A stretch of 64,000 nucleotides of DNA from a virus. Below are positions 47,801-57,400 of the stretch, one piece after another. Below the pieces are notes generated by a model. It made no database searches, had not been told where the DNA came from, and worked only from the letters and a program-made list of their open reading frames with translations. Where the stretch lies: positions 28,659-92,658 of IMG/VR virus record IMGVR_UViG_3300049043_000133; one strand, written 5' to 3'. A program made the position numbers and the translations under genes. Position 1 is the stretch's first letter. Every line of letters starts with the position of its first letter.

Positions 47801-49096
47801 GAAGTGGTGTTTTTCCTGAAGATGTAAAGGACAGAACAAATACTAGTATTGAATGGTCAAACATTTACATCGGTGAAGATGGAGACTATGAAATTACTGC
47901 AAGTGCTGACGATCAAATTACTTTTGAAATATCAATTGTAAGTGGTTTAAAATCTCCACCAGTTATCGTCAATCAATCCCCAACAGCAATAGGTGTCGTT
48001 TATGAAGGACCAACACCAATTGCGTCTTATCCACAACCAATAACAGGAAGAACGGATTTTATTTCTCCCGTATTTGATGATGTAAATGCTACAACCAAAC
48101 GAAGAAGTTCAGGGAAAAACTTGGATCTTCCGTTGGAGTAATGTGGATTTCCCCGAAGATGGACAATACACTTTAGAGGCAGAAGGCAGATGATAATTTG
48201 ATTGTAAGAATTGATGGAGTTGAAGTTGGAAAAGCAAAAGTATTTGAAGGTAGAAGAAAGACCAACTTTAATATTACTAAAGGGAAGAGAACTGTTGAAT
48301 TAGAACTCTCAAATATTCGTATATCCTAATACTGGATTTCAAGCAAAATCCAACTATAGCATTTGCACAGATTACAAAAAAGGTAAATCAAACAACAGGG
48401 ATTAGTAAACCCTGGACAGAAAATCCAATGGGCATTTCTGCAATTCTAATACCACCACCTTGCCCTAAAAGAATTAGGGGAAAAGGTGTTGTGACTGATG
48501 TAATTGTTGATGATCCAGGAAATGGACTTCCTCGTCCAGGAACAGGTGGATATCCAGTTACATTAAGACTTAAGAATATTGTTGTTGAAGATACTCCTGG
48601 TATTAATTATTCTCCAGGAGATCCAATTACAATTACTCCAGATAATGGGGCAATTTTAGAACCAGTTTTTGGTCCTTTTGGAACTGTTCCCGAAGTCAAA
48701 ATATTAAATCCTGGTCTTGGATTTACAAAATATCCAGAGATTACTATTCAATCAAACACCGGAATTAATGCAACATTTAGACCACAGTTTGAAGTTGTAA
48801 GAGATCCAATTGTTGAACCACAAAAACTCATTCAGGTAACTGATTTGGTTGGACTAAAACAAACTGGATATGTTGATGGTCGTGCTTATTATGGTGCAGT
48901 CTTCTTTAAAGATGGTATCAGTTATGCAGGATTTTATGAAACTCCAGGGCAATTAGTTCAAGTTTATGCAACTCTTCAAGAGAGTATTGATGCTCAAGTC
49001 ACTACACCTCCATCTGCAATTCAAAGACAGGGTACGGATGTTACTAGTAATGACCCAAGACTTAATCTTCCAGGTACTCCTGAAAATCTGATCTAA
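44841..49096 (+). CDS. giant virion structural protein with PA14-like repeats (frameshifted)
   Basis: About 1420 residues. It starts SFNIFGPASKDAIKVGYIST. Several modules resemble PA14-type sandwiches: PYDGEYVFRGLCDNKAEFYL near 45710, PIDGNYNIEVMVDDNVTLTF near 46610, PYDGFYALKSTVDNAGRILI near 47180 and PEDGQYTLEAEADDNLIVRI near 48160. A block of about 140 residues, starting IPDQKPFK, occurs twice. The C-terminal part has repeated Gly-rich turns (VVTDVIVDDPGNG, EVKILNPGLGF). Breaks near 45375, 47065, 48115, 48190, 48325 and 48350. It lies after gp5, so it is probably a baseplate or distal tail component that binds carbohydrate. Confidence 0.7.
45908..47936 (+). repeat. internal duplication in the giant structural gene
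   Basis: A block at about 45908-46336 reappears at about 47513-47936. Shared pieces include YSGVKNVLNNFKAGIYK, LLP(V/I)TSSQYPIE, LNSPESQ, RSGVFPEDVKD, IEWSN(V/I)YI and GDYEITASADD. DNA identity is also high in parts, such as around GGAGTTAAAAATGTTTTAAA. Confidence 0.85.
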
Positions 49097-49132
49097 ATCT
49101 TGATTAAATACTTATCATATTAAGAGATATCA

Positions 49133-49865
49133 ATGCCACTTTCTGATGATTTTGTAAACGAAATTGAAAATCAATCTCAACAAGATGTTGAAGGTTTTGA
49201 TGATATTGTAAACAAATGTGCTGTAGATCGACTGGGTGCAACTGAAGGTGAAAGGCAAAGTACAAACCCATCAGACACTGCAAAGCAGAACTATACTGCA
49301 ATTCGTTATGGAAATGATCATGGGTCAATTAGCTTTGGTCATATTCACGAAAAGGCAGACGTAACTGCTGCTGTGATGCTTCAAACTCCTGATGGAAGAC
49401 ATCAACTTTCTATGGATAAAGATGGTGCAAGAAAAGGGTGGACAACTCTAACTGCACCTGGAAATATTCAAATAGAAGCAGGAAGTGATAATCAAGAGGC
49501 ACAAGACACCTTGATGATTAATTCAAAAAATGGTAATATACTTATTGTTGCATCAAATGGTAAAATAAGACTAGAAGGAACTGATATTGAATTAATTGCT
49601 ATTGGTGAAGGAGGAAGTAAAGGAAACATTCGTCTAACTGCCTACTGAAAATATCACTAACAGACTCAAAAAAGCTTTCTAATGTAGATGCGTAAAGTTA
49701 ATTATAAAATTAGCTACACCAGGCACAGGTGAAGTGATATCAAATGGAGTTCTTAAAGATGTATGGATCAATAATTCAAGGAGTGAGCTGATGCCTGTGC
49801 AGTAAAAGATTCCAAAAGTTGGTGGTCAAAGACTATCAACAAGAACAAAATCAAGTCATAATTAG
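49133..49865 (+). CDS. beta-helical baseplate spike-like protein (frameshifted)
   Basis: About 240 residues. The N-terminal half has AIRYGNDHGSISFGHIHEKA. Then repeating beta turns: GNIQIEAGSDNQEAQDTLMI, NGNILIVASNGKIRLEGTDI, GNIRLTA, like the triple-stranded helix at the tip of gp5/gpV spikes. After several indels near 49645-49800 it continues KMYGSIIQGV and ends in RLSTRTKSSHN. It may pierce the host outer membrane in place of the gp5 tip. Confidence 0.62.
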
Positions 49866-49875
49866 GAGAAATAAG

Positions 49876-50700
49876 ATGTCTTTTAACGTCAAGATGATCG
49901 TAAGTGTATGGGGACAACTAAAAGTTGGAACTGGAATTGTTCCTGCAATTAAAGAAGGTGATCAAAAAATTAATGGATCAATGCCTATGCTGAAGGTCCT
50001 ATGGTAATTGGAAGTCCAATACACATTTTCCAACTGCATATGCAACACGTATGCGTTGCACCACTGGCAAATAGTGATCCAGACTCAGTGTTCCTCCCGT
50101 TGCTCCTGGATGCTCTATGTGGACTCCAGTGAGCAATCGCCATATGCACTGTGCAGTATCTGATAATGCTGCAGTATATGGGAAATCTTGACTGTTAATT
50201 TCAGAATACAAGTCGAGGTTGGAACTATGTAATTGCATCTGGAAATATTATTTCTAATTGTGGCGGACAATACATTCTTGCAGCTAAAGAAAAACTTTGA
50301 TATTCCACACCCAACAAAAGAAGGGTGGAGACTTCGCCATACCTGCCCAGAAGGACCATCAAATGATGTTTATGTAAGAGGTAAGGTTCTGAACAGAACA
50401 GAAATTGAACTTCCACAATACTGGAAGAAACTTGTTGACTTTACTACAATCACTGTGTCTCTTACGCCAGTCGGGGCACATCAAGATGTGATTGTAAAAA
50501 GAATTGATGAAGATAAAGTTTATCTCCAATCAAGAAGTGGTATTCCTATTCATTGCTTTTACCATATTTTTGGAACTCGTGCGGATGGTGAACGATTAAT
50601 TCCAGAATATGAAGGAGAAAGTCCAGCAGATTATCCAGGAAACAATAATGAATATTCTGTTGTTGGATATCATTATGACACTCGTAAACAAGGAGAATAA
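49876..50700 (+). CDS. virion structural protein with EGPE-type domain (frameshifted)
   Basis: The start MSFNVK and the pieces KVGTGIVPAIKEGDQKINGS, YAEGPMVIGSP and RGWNYVIASGNIISNCGGQY lie in different frames up to 50290, with at least eight indels. The rest is clean: FDIPHPTKEGWRLRHTCPEG, VYVRGKVLNRTEIELPQYWK, DFTTITVSLTPVGAHQDVIV. The IPHPxKxGxRLxHxCxEGP domain occurs in phage and large-virus structural proteins. Good ribosome site (TAGGAGAAA). Paralogue of the next gene. Confidence 0.65.
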
Positions 50701-50702
50701 TT

Positions 50703-51440
50703 ATGGCAGGAGAATTAGAACCAAAAGTATTTGGACAAAAAACTTGTACTGACCCCATTATTGTTGGTCAACCATCATACAACTATGATTGGGTACTGAA
50801 ACCTAGTAATAATGATGTAGGACAACCTCAAGATATTGTTCTTCAACCAGAATGTGTCCCATATTATTATTATAATATGAGAGTTGGAAGCATTTATGCA
50901 CAAGGTCCAAATCCAAGTATTTTTGCTACTGGAGACATTGTTTCAAACAACGGATCACACGTACTTTCTGGAAAGAAAAACTTACCCTTCGATATGCCTC
51001 ATCCAAACAAACCTGGATGGAGACTCCGCCACGTTTGTATAGAGGGTCCGGAGATTGCAGTTTATTGCAGAGGATAAAGTTCCAGAAGATGGTATTATTC
51101 ATCTTCCATCTTTCTGGGAAGGCTTGTAAATCCAGAGGATATGACAATCAACATTACTCCAATTGGATTTTGGCAAGAATTATTTGTCCAAGAAATTCGT
51201 TGGGGCAAACAAGTTGTTGTTAGAAATAATTTAGGCAGTTCAATTAATGCAAACTATCACATTGTTGCTCGTCGTCTTGATGATGACTTAGTTGTAGAAT
51301 ATGAGGGAGAAACCTACCAAGATTATCCTGGAGGAAATGAAGGGTATTCCTTTAATTATGAGCACAATTATGTTGAAAATTTGATTAAAGATACTATCAA
51401 AAAGACCGTAACTGAAATAAAGGAGAATGGTAATGTCTGA
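50703..51440 (+). CDS. virion structural protein with EGPE-type domain, paralogue
   Basis: About 246 residues. AGELEPKVFGQKTCTDPIIV opens; the middle has RVGSIYAQGPNPSIFATGDI, then FDMPHPNKPGWRLRHVCIEG, PEIAVYCRG, IHLPSFWEGLVNPEDMTINI and TPIGFWQELFVQEIRWG. The frame breaks near 51073 and 51125 (two small indels). The C-terminal half parallels the upstream gene residue by residue (IPHPTK against MPHPNK). The two probably form a mixed complex on the tail or head. Overlaps the next gene by eight bases. Confidence 0.68.
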
Positions 51441-52105
51441 TTTTATTTTTTACTTCCTGATGGTGGATCATACACTGATGAAAATGGTATAATCACGACA
51501 AGAAGTAGATTACCTGGTCCTGGTTTAGGATATACATATAATTCTAATAATTGTGGATTAGGAACTGCTTATGGTGATTCGGAACTCAAATCTTGTGGTA
51601 GTTATACTGGAAAATTTACGTGTGATGGGAATTTAAAACGCATTCAAATTTAATCGTTGATCAAGATTTGAATGTTTCTGGTCTATCAACTTTTATTGGT
51701 ATCACAACTTCCACATCTACTTTATTTGCAAATCAATTAAGTATTGCTGGAATTACAACTTCAAAAACTTACGCAGCATCGGGAACAACAACTAGCACAG
51801 ATGGAACAACACCTCAACCACAAATTGATGCTAGTGTAACACAACTTTATTATCATTCTGCATCTTTTGGTGGAGACAGAACTTTTCAAATTTCTAATTT
51901 AACCAACGGAAAATCTGTTACTCTTTATATTCGTAACACAAATGCATCCTCTAGAAATATTGGATTCCAAGCAAGTACAACCTCTTCTGGATTTTCAACA
52001 GTTGAATTGTCGGGAAATGTTTCCAGTTTTAGTCTTGGTTCTTCTTCAACTAGGATGGTTTATATTGTAAACATTGGTGGCAATTTTGTTGGTGCTGTGT
52101 ATTGA
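51433..52105 (+). CDS. tail-fibre-like structural protein (frameshifted)
   Basis: MSDFIFY, then PDGGSYTDENGIITTRSRLP, GLGYTYNSNNCGLGTAYGDS and, after breaks near 51455 and 51635, DQDLNVSGLSTFIGITTSTS, YYHSASFGGDRTFQISNLTN and GNVSSFSLGSSSTRMVYIVN to the stop. About 223 residues. The LNVSGLSTFxGITT phrase is the same as the repeats of the fibre at 61983, so the two share a fibre-building unit. Confidence 0.65.
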
Positions 52106-52136
52106 CATTGACACCAGCACCCGACCGTGCTATGAT
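52102..52136 (+). promoter_or_regulatory. sigma70-type promoter with tandem -35 boxes
   Basis: TTGACATTGACA at 52102-52113 gives two -35 hexamers in tandem; from the second a 17-base spacer leads to TATGAT at 52131-52136. About 26 bases upstream of the gene at 52162. Confidence 0.8.
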
Positions 52137-52161
52137 AAGCAAGTAATCAACAAACCAACTA

Positions 52162-52383
52162 ATGCAAGACGAATCGTTGACGGAAATTCAACCAACTAGT
52201 GATGACAAAGAATATCTGACACGTTGCGTGGTGGATCCTGTAAAGAGAGTTGTGTACCTCTATTCCAATGAAGGGTCAGAACGACAAGTGCCCTGTGAAA
52301 CTGTCGAAGAATTTATGAATGTGCTACAGTATGTTCGTGATACAGTGGATGAAACAACAGTCTCGTATGTAAATCCACTTTAA
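52162..52383 (+). CDS. small hypothetical protein
   Basis: A 73-residue acidic protein: QDESLTEIQPTSDDKEYLTR, RVVYLYSNEGSERQVPCETV, then a helix EEFMNVLQYVRDTVDE. Directly under a strong early promoter. The function is unknown. Confidence 0.65.
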   Translation: MQDESLTEIQPTSDDKEYLTRCVVDPVKRVVYLYSNEGSERQVPCETVEEFMNVLQYVRDTVDETTVSYVNPL

Positions 52384-52445
52384 AATCCAAAAAAGGTCGA
52401 AGAAAATCCCGGTAAAAATTTTACGCACGATACTTTTTTAAAAGT

Positions 52446-52652
52446 ATGTATCCATTTAAAATCAATCTAACAAATCTTTGTGAATCTCCTGTCAAAACAA
52501 CACCACAAAATGTTCAAGAGGCAAATGAAGGTTTATTCTACTCTAAAATGACACTTCCTGCTGCAGCAAAACACTGTGGTATGACACAAAAAGAAATGAA
52601 GTTGACATTTTATGAGTATTTGAAGTATCATCCAAGAACCTATCAAGGATGA
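52446..52652 (+). CDS. small hypothetical HTH-like protein
   Basis: A 68-residue protein with a helix-turn-helix-like segment, SKMTLPAAAKHCGMTQKEMK, followed by LTFYEYLKYHPRTYQG. The pattern (LPxAAKHCGMT..EMK) looks like a DNA-binding turn and could be a small regulator. It sits just before the tRNA genes. Confidence 0.6.
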   Translation: MYPFKINLTNLCESPVKTTPQNVQEANEGLFYSKMTLPAAAKHCGMTQKEMKLTFYEYLKYHPRTYQG

Positions 52653-52659
52653 TTTTTAT

Positions 52660-52941
52660 GCGAGTATGGCGAAATCGGTAGACGCACCAGACTTATGAAA
52701 ATTGAACTCATTTAGGAAACTTTATGAGTGCAAATTCCTCAAATTCGGTGAAACCTGTAAAATGGCAATACCGAGCCAAGCATCGCAAGATGAAGGTGCT
52801 AGAGACTAGACGGGGAACACCTAAACTGAAAGGTATGGTGAAGGTATAGTCCAGACCACAAACTGAAAAGGTAGTGAAAACTATAGTGGTAAGAAAATCT
52901 GTTGGGGGCAACCCGTCGGGAGTTCAAGTCTCCCTACCGCA
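52660..52941 (+). tRNA. tRNA-Leu(UAA) interrupted by a group I intron
   Basis: 5' exon GCGAGTATGGCGAAATCGGT... ending CAGACTT at 52694; 3' exon AAAATCTGTTGGGGGCAACC... from 52894 to 52941. Joined, the anticodon arm is CAGA-CTTAAAA-TCTG with anticodon UAA. The intron lies after U34, the classic position of the cyanobacterial tRNA-Leu intron. A long variable arm and a T arm (GTTCAAGTC) are present. The acceptor stem 3' strand (TACCGC) seems to lack one T relative to GCGAGTA, consistent with the indels elsewhere. It would serve AT-rich leucine codons. Confidence 0.88.
52695..52893 (+). ncRNA. group I intron of tRNA-Leu(UAA)
   Basis: 199 bases, no reading frame. Begins ATGAAAATTGAACTC and ends GTGGTAAG. 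P-like AATTCGGTGAAACCTGT, Q-like AATACCGAGCCAAGC, R-like GTGCTAGAGACTAGACG and S-like AAGGTATAGTCC appear in that order, close to the core of the cyanobacterial and plastid tRNA-Leu intron. It is shorter than most host copies because peripheral loops are small. Confidence 0.88.
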
Positions 52942-52984
52942 TTAGAGTTCACACTCTAAATAAACAAAAGTAGGAGTATATCCT

Positions 52985-53254
52985 ATGAAGTACAGAATTG
53001 AAACCGCATATTGTTGGTACAATAGAGGAACTCAAATTGTTCTAATGTACTTTATAAATCATATTCCATTTACTTTCGACGAACTTCCTGATTGTGCAAT
53101 GCAAGATTTGGAAGTGATTCACTTGGCAGATCAACAATTAAGGTATGAACCAGAGGACTTATATCGTACATCATTCTATTTGATTGATGAGGAATGTCAT
53201 CCAATGTTATTTGAGGTTGAACTGGAAAATCCTGAAATGTTGCCTGTTGATTAA
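52985..53254 (+). CDS. hypothetical protein
   Basis: An 89-residue acidic protein: KYRIETAYCWYNRGTQIVLM, then PFTFDELPDCAMQDLEVIHL and LYRTSFYLIDEECHPMLFEV. No known domain. It lies between the two tRNA genes, three bases before tRNA-Thr, with a TAGGAGTA ribosome site. Confidence 0.65.
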   Translation: MKYRIETAYCWYNRGTQIVLMYFINHIPFTFDELPDCAMQDLEVIHLADQQLRYEPEDLYRTSFYLIDEECHPMLFEVELENPEMLPVD

Positions 53255-53257
53255 TTT

Positions 53258-53332
53258 GCCCTTATAAGCATTGTGGTAGATGCAACGGTTTTGTAAACCG
53301 TCAGTAGTACAGTTCAATTCTGTTATGGGGCT
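53258..53332 (+). tRNA. tRNA-Thr(UGU)
   Basis: An arm ACGGT-TTTGTAA-ACCGT gives anticodon UGU. The T arm is ACAG-TTCAATT-CTGT. The D region GCATTGTGGTAGATGC is readable with one probable extra base, and the acceptor strands GCCCTTA and TATGGGGC pair imperfectly, again suggesting small sequence errors. Confidence 0.75.
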
Positions 53333-53353
53333 TGAGTTTCTAATACAACTCTT

Positions 53354-53512
53354 ATGTCTTTACTTTCACAAACAGATCGCCAAATGGTGATTGAAGCATT
53401 AGAATATTATATTCAAAAACTTAAAGAAGATAACTGCACTGAGGCTTCTATCACTGCATTTCAAACACTTCTTCTTTGGGTTGAATTGGAGCACTTTAAA
53501 AATGAAAATTAA
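53354..53512 (+). CDS. small hypothetical protein
   Basis: A 52-residue helical protein: SLLSQTDRQMVIEALEYYIQ, then TEASITAFQTLLLWVELEHF. It overlaps the next gene by 11 bases. No domain is recognised. Confidence 0.55.
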   Translation: MSLLSQTDRQMVIEALEYYIQKLKEDNCTEASITAFQTLLLWVELEHFKNEN

Positions 53513-53679
53513 TCTCTGGCATTGTAAAGAAATGGGGCAGTGGAGATGGACTATTATGTGATGATTGTCGCCCAGTTATTAAGACAAGTATGCAGGACAA
53601 CAACCAAATTTTAAGGGATGCTATGAATGATGTGGCAAATACAGTAGAATATATTTTGGAATCCAAACAAAGTGAGTAA
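53502..53679 (+). CDS. small hypothetical protein (frameshifted)
   Basis: MKINLWHCKEMGQWRWTIM, then after a one-base break near 53560 CDDCRPVIKTSMQDNNQILR and a helical end NTVEYILESKQSE. About 59 residues. The pattern HC...CDDC is a possible zinc-binding pair. Confidence 0.5.
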
Positions 53680-53688
53680 AAATACTTA

Positions 53689-54314
53689 ATGAAATCTGAT
53701 TTTTATATAGATAGGGTGAGCAAAGAAGAACTTAAACAATCTTCTTTTATACTTATCATTATCTAAAAGACGAATCAAAAGATTTCAAATCAGGCTTCAA
53801 CTATGGACTTTTTAGATCCACATTCGAATGCCCTCTTAATCTTGGCGGCTGCCTCGGTGCTTGCATTTTTAGTACTCTCCCAGTTCCAGAAATTGCCGTA
53901 GGTGCTTTCGGACTAGAAAGAAATCAACAAAAAGGAATATACGAATTATCAAGACTCTGCATACATCCAGATATACAAAAAGAAGAATATAATATCACAT
54001 CCTGGTTCTTAAGTCGTTGCATACGGAGATTTAAAAAAGATGCAAATGTTTCTGCTATTCTTAGTTACGCTGATTCTACTCGCCACAACGGAACTATCTA
54101 CCGCGCTTGTAATTTCAAGTATTATGGGTTAACAGATCCTAAAAAAGATTTTTATTATGCTGACGGGACCAAACATTCAAGAGGTTCTGTAAAGGGACAG
54201 GAGGGTGAATGGAAAGATCGTCCAAGAAAACATAGATACTTAATGATATTTGATAAAGAATTGGAAAAAAGGTTGACGTGGAAGGAAGAGAAGTGGTATA
54301 ATAATGATGTGTGA
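53689..54314 (+). CDS. Mom-like DNA adenine modification (GNAT-type) protein (frameshifted)
   Basis: MKSDFYIDRVSKEELKQ, one break near 53755, then KDESKDFKSGFNYGLFRSTF, PVPEIAVGAFGLERN, ELSRLCIHPDIQKEEYNITS, WFLSRCIRRFKKD, SAILSYADSTRHNGTIYRAC and NFKYYGLTDPKKDFYYADG. The ELSRLxI....SWFLSRC, SYAD...H.GTIYRA.NF.Y.G motifs match the Mom family of phage Mu, which puts a carbamoylmethyl group on adenine N6 to block restriction. About 208 residues. It has no early start codon in the main frame, which hides it from simple searches. Confidence 0.8.
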
Positions 54315-54328
54315 AGGAAGTACGCCTT

Positions 54329-54360
54329 AAGAGACCAGGATTATTCCTGGTCTCTTTTTT
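54329..54360 (+). terminator. rho-independent terminator after the Mom-like gene
   Basis: AAGAGACCAGGA paired with TCCTGGTCTCTT over a TTAT loop, then Ts. A 12-bp perfect stem. Confidence 0.95.
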
Positions 54361-54365
54361 CGTAT

Positions 54366-54373
54366 GATAAATA
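54366..54373 (+). promoter_or_regulatory. late promoter for the fibre genes
   Basis: GATAAATA, one base from the T4 late box, 32 bases upstream of the giant fibre gene and just after the terminator. Confidence 0.65.
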
Positions 54374-54404
54374 ATCCATAACGGAAACTATAAGCACTAA
54401 TAAA

Positions 54405-57400
54405 ATGGGATCTCAGTCGATTAGATAATTTTCTGAAGTCTGTTCGCGGTACAATAATTTATGTTGATCCAAACTCTCTTGATTCAACTGATAGTATAGA
54501 AAATACTGGAAATAGTTTAACAAGACCATTTAAAACTATTCAACGTGCTTTAATAGAGGCATCAAGATTTTCTTATCAAAGAGGACTGAATAACGATAGA
54601 TTTGGAAAGACTACAATTCTTCTTTATCCTGGTGATCATATTGTCGATAACCGTCCTGGATGGATTCCTGATGGCGCAAATAACTTTAGATTAAGAGACG
54701 GAACTACTTCAAATGATTTCCCTCCGTTTGATTTAACAACTAACTTTGATATCACTACTTCAAGTAATGCACTTTATAAACTGAATAGTATTCACGGTGG
54801 AGTTATCATTCCTCGTGGCACTTCAATTGTTGGTTTAGATCTTCGTAAAACTAAAATCCGTCCAAAATATGTTCCAGATCCAACGAACGATAATATTGCA
54901 AGATCAACCATCTTTCGTGTAACTGGTGGATGTTATTTTTGGCAGTTCTCCATTTTTGATGCTGATCCAAATGGACAGTGTTTTATTGATTATACTTCCA
55001 ATTTATTTGTTCCCAATTTCTCTCATCATAAACTGACTTGTTTTGAATATGCTGATGGAACAAATGATGTAAGCATTAATGATACCTTTATAACATACTC
55101 CACAGATCGTACAGATCTGGATATGTATTATGAAAAAGTTGGACTTGCTTATGGACAGTCATCAGGTCGTGCAATTGAACCTGATTATCCAAGTTCTGGT
55201 CTTGATATTCAACCAAAAATTGATGAATATCGTATCGTTGGTCCAACAGGTGGTGAAGTTGGAATTACCAGTATCAAGGCTGGTGATGGAGTTACTGCAA
55301 CTACAACAATTACTGTTACCACAGCATCAACGGTAAGTGGTCTTGATGTTGATACTGCATTTAGAATCCGCAATGTTTCTGAATCCACTTATAATGGTCA
55401 GTTTGTTGTAACCGAAAGAGTAGATGATACTAATTTTAAGTATCAAGTTCAGAATACACCAATTCTTGCACTTCCAAGTGTAACTAATGCATCACTGACT
55501 TTATCATCCGATACTGTTACATCAGCATCACCATACATCTTTAATATCTCTCTGCGTTCTGTGTATGGAATGTGTGGTGTTCTTGCTGATGGTGATAAAG
55601 CAAGTGGATTTAAGTCGATGGTCATTGCCCAATTTACGGGTATTGGTCTACAGAAAGATGATAAAGCATTTGTACTTTATAATTCAACAACTGGAGAATA
55701 TGACGATAGTACCAAACCTGGAAATGAAACAATCAGCAATAATTCCAGAGCAATTTTCAAACCATCCTATCGTAACTTTCATATCAAAACAATTAACGAA
55801 GCATTTATTCAAAACGTTTCGATTTTTGCGATTGGTTATGCAGAACACTTCTCAACAGATAGTGGTGGTGATCAGTCAGTTACGAACTCTAACTCCAACT
55901 TTGGTGCAAAAGCACTTGTTGCATCTGGATTTAGAAAAAGTGCATTCCCTCAAGACGATTTAGGATATATTACACACATTATTCCTCCAAAGGAATTACC
56001 ACTTACAGAAACTGCGATTGAATTTAATGCGATTGATGTAAACAAAACTGTTGGTGTTGCATCTACGGGTCATTTATATCTCTACAATCAAACAAACATT
56101 GATACTCCACCAGAAAACGTACTAGAAGGTTATAGAATTGGTGCGAGAGAAAATGATGCACTGAAAGTTCTTGTTTCTTCGGGGGTTCTGTAACAGAATA
56201 CAGTGCTCGTATTGTAATGCCTGGATCTCAATCCAGTTCTGAAAAGAGATTTACAGTTGCAAAAGTTGGAACTGCAAATAGTATTACTGGAGGAAATACA
56301 TTAAATCTTACAAGCAGTCATACATTCTATAGTGGAGAGTCAGTTAGAATTATTAGTGATAATGCACAACTGCCTGATGGTATTACGCCAAATACAGTGT
56401 ATTATGCAATTACTGACACTGTTGATGGTACATTAACATCAAGTCAATTAAAACTTGCAAAAACAGAAACTGATTCCACGGTTGCAACGAATGCAATCAC
56501 AATCAATAACAAAGGTGGTGTTCTGTCTGTAATCAGTAGAGTTACTGATAAGAACTCTGGAGACATTGGACACCCAGTTCAATATGATAGTACAAATAGT
56601 CAGTGGTACATTAAAGTTGCTACTGCATCTACAGAAAATAACATTTATTCCACAATTGTAGGACTTGGATCCACTGCACTTGGAGTAGCAACACCAAGAA
56701 CATACTTCAAGCGTAGACCAGATAATCGTACATGCAACTGATACTCTTTACCGTGTTCGTTATGTGATTCCAAAGAGCACTGGAGCAACGGTTGCAAGAC
56801 CTCCAAGTTGATGCATTTATTCTTCAAGAATCCAATACTTCGATTGGATCAACTGATGGTGAAATTCAAACTTACTTTGGAAGTGGATCATTAACAAATG
56901 TTAATGATCAGAGAAACTTTAGATTTGTTGCAAATGCAGAGTGGTCATCAAGCACTGCAAAGATCACCACAGAACTTCCTCATAATTTATCTGTTGGATC
57001 ACAAGTTGAACTCGTAAACATTAAGAGTACAAATAATCTTACTGGAATTGCAAATACTGGATTTAACAGATCTTATACTGTAACAGGAATTAGTAGTGCA
57101 AAACAATTTAATGTAAGTCTTACAACTGATCCTGGAACATTCACGAACGATACTTCTGCAAGAACAACATCACTTCCATACTTTAAGAGAAAGCAGTACA
57201 AAGATACTTATTACGTTTATAGATCACAAGAAGCACAAAAGTATGTTGCAGGGCAGCAAGATGGTATTTACTATATCACTGTACTGAATGGTTCAAACAG
57301 TCCATCAGTTGCACCATTTACTGATGAAAAGTTCTCACAACCAGTTAAAGAACTTTATCCACAAATCAATCGTGATAATTCAAAATCAGATCCGGACTCT

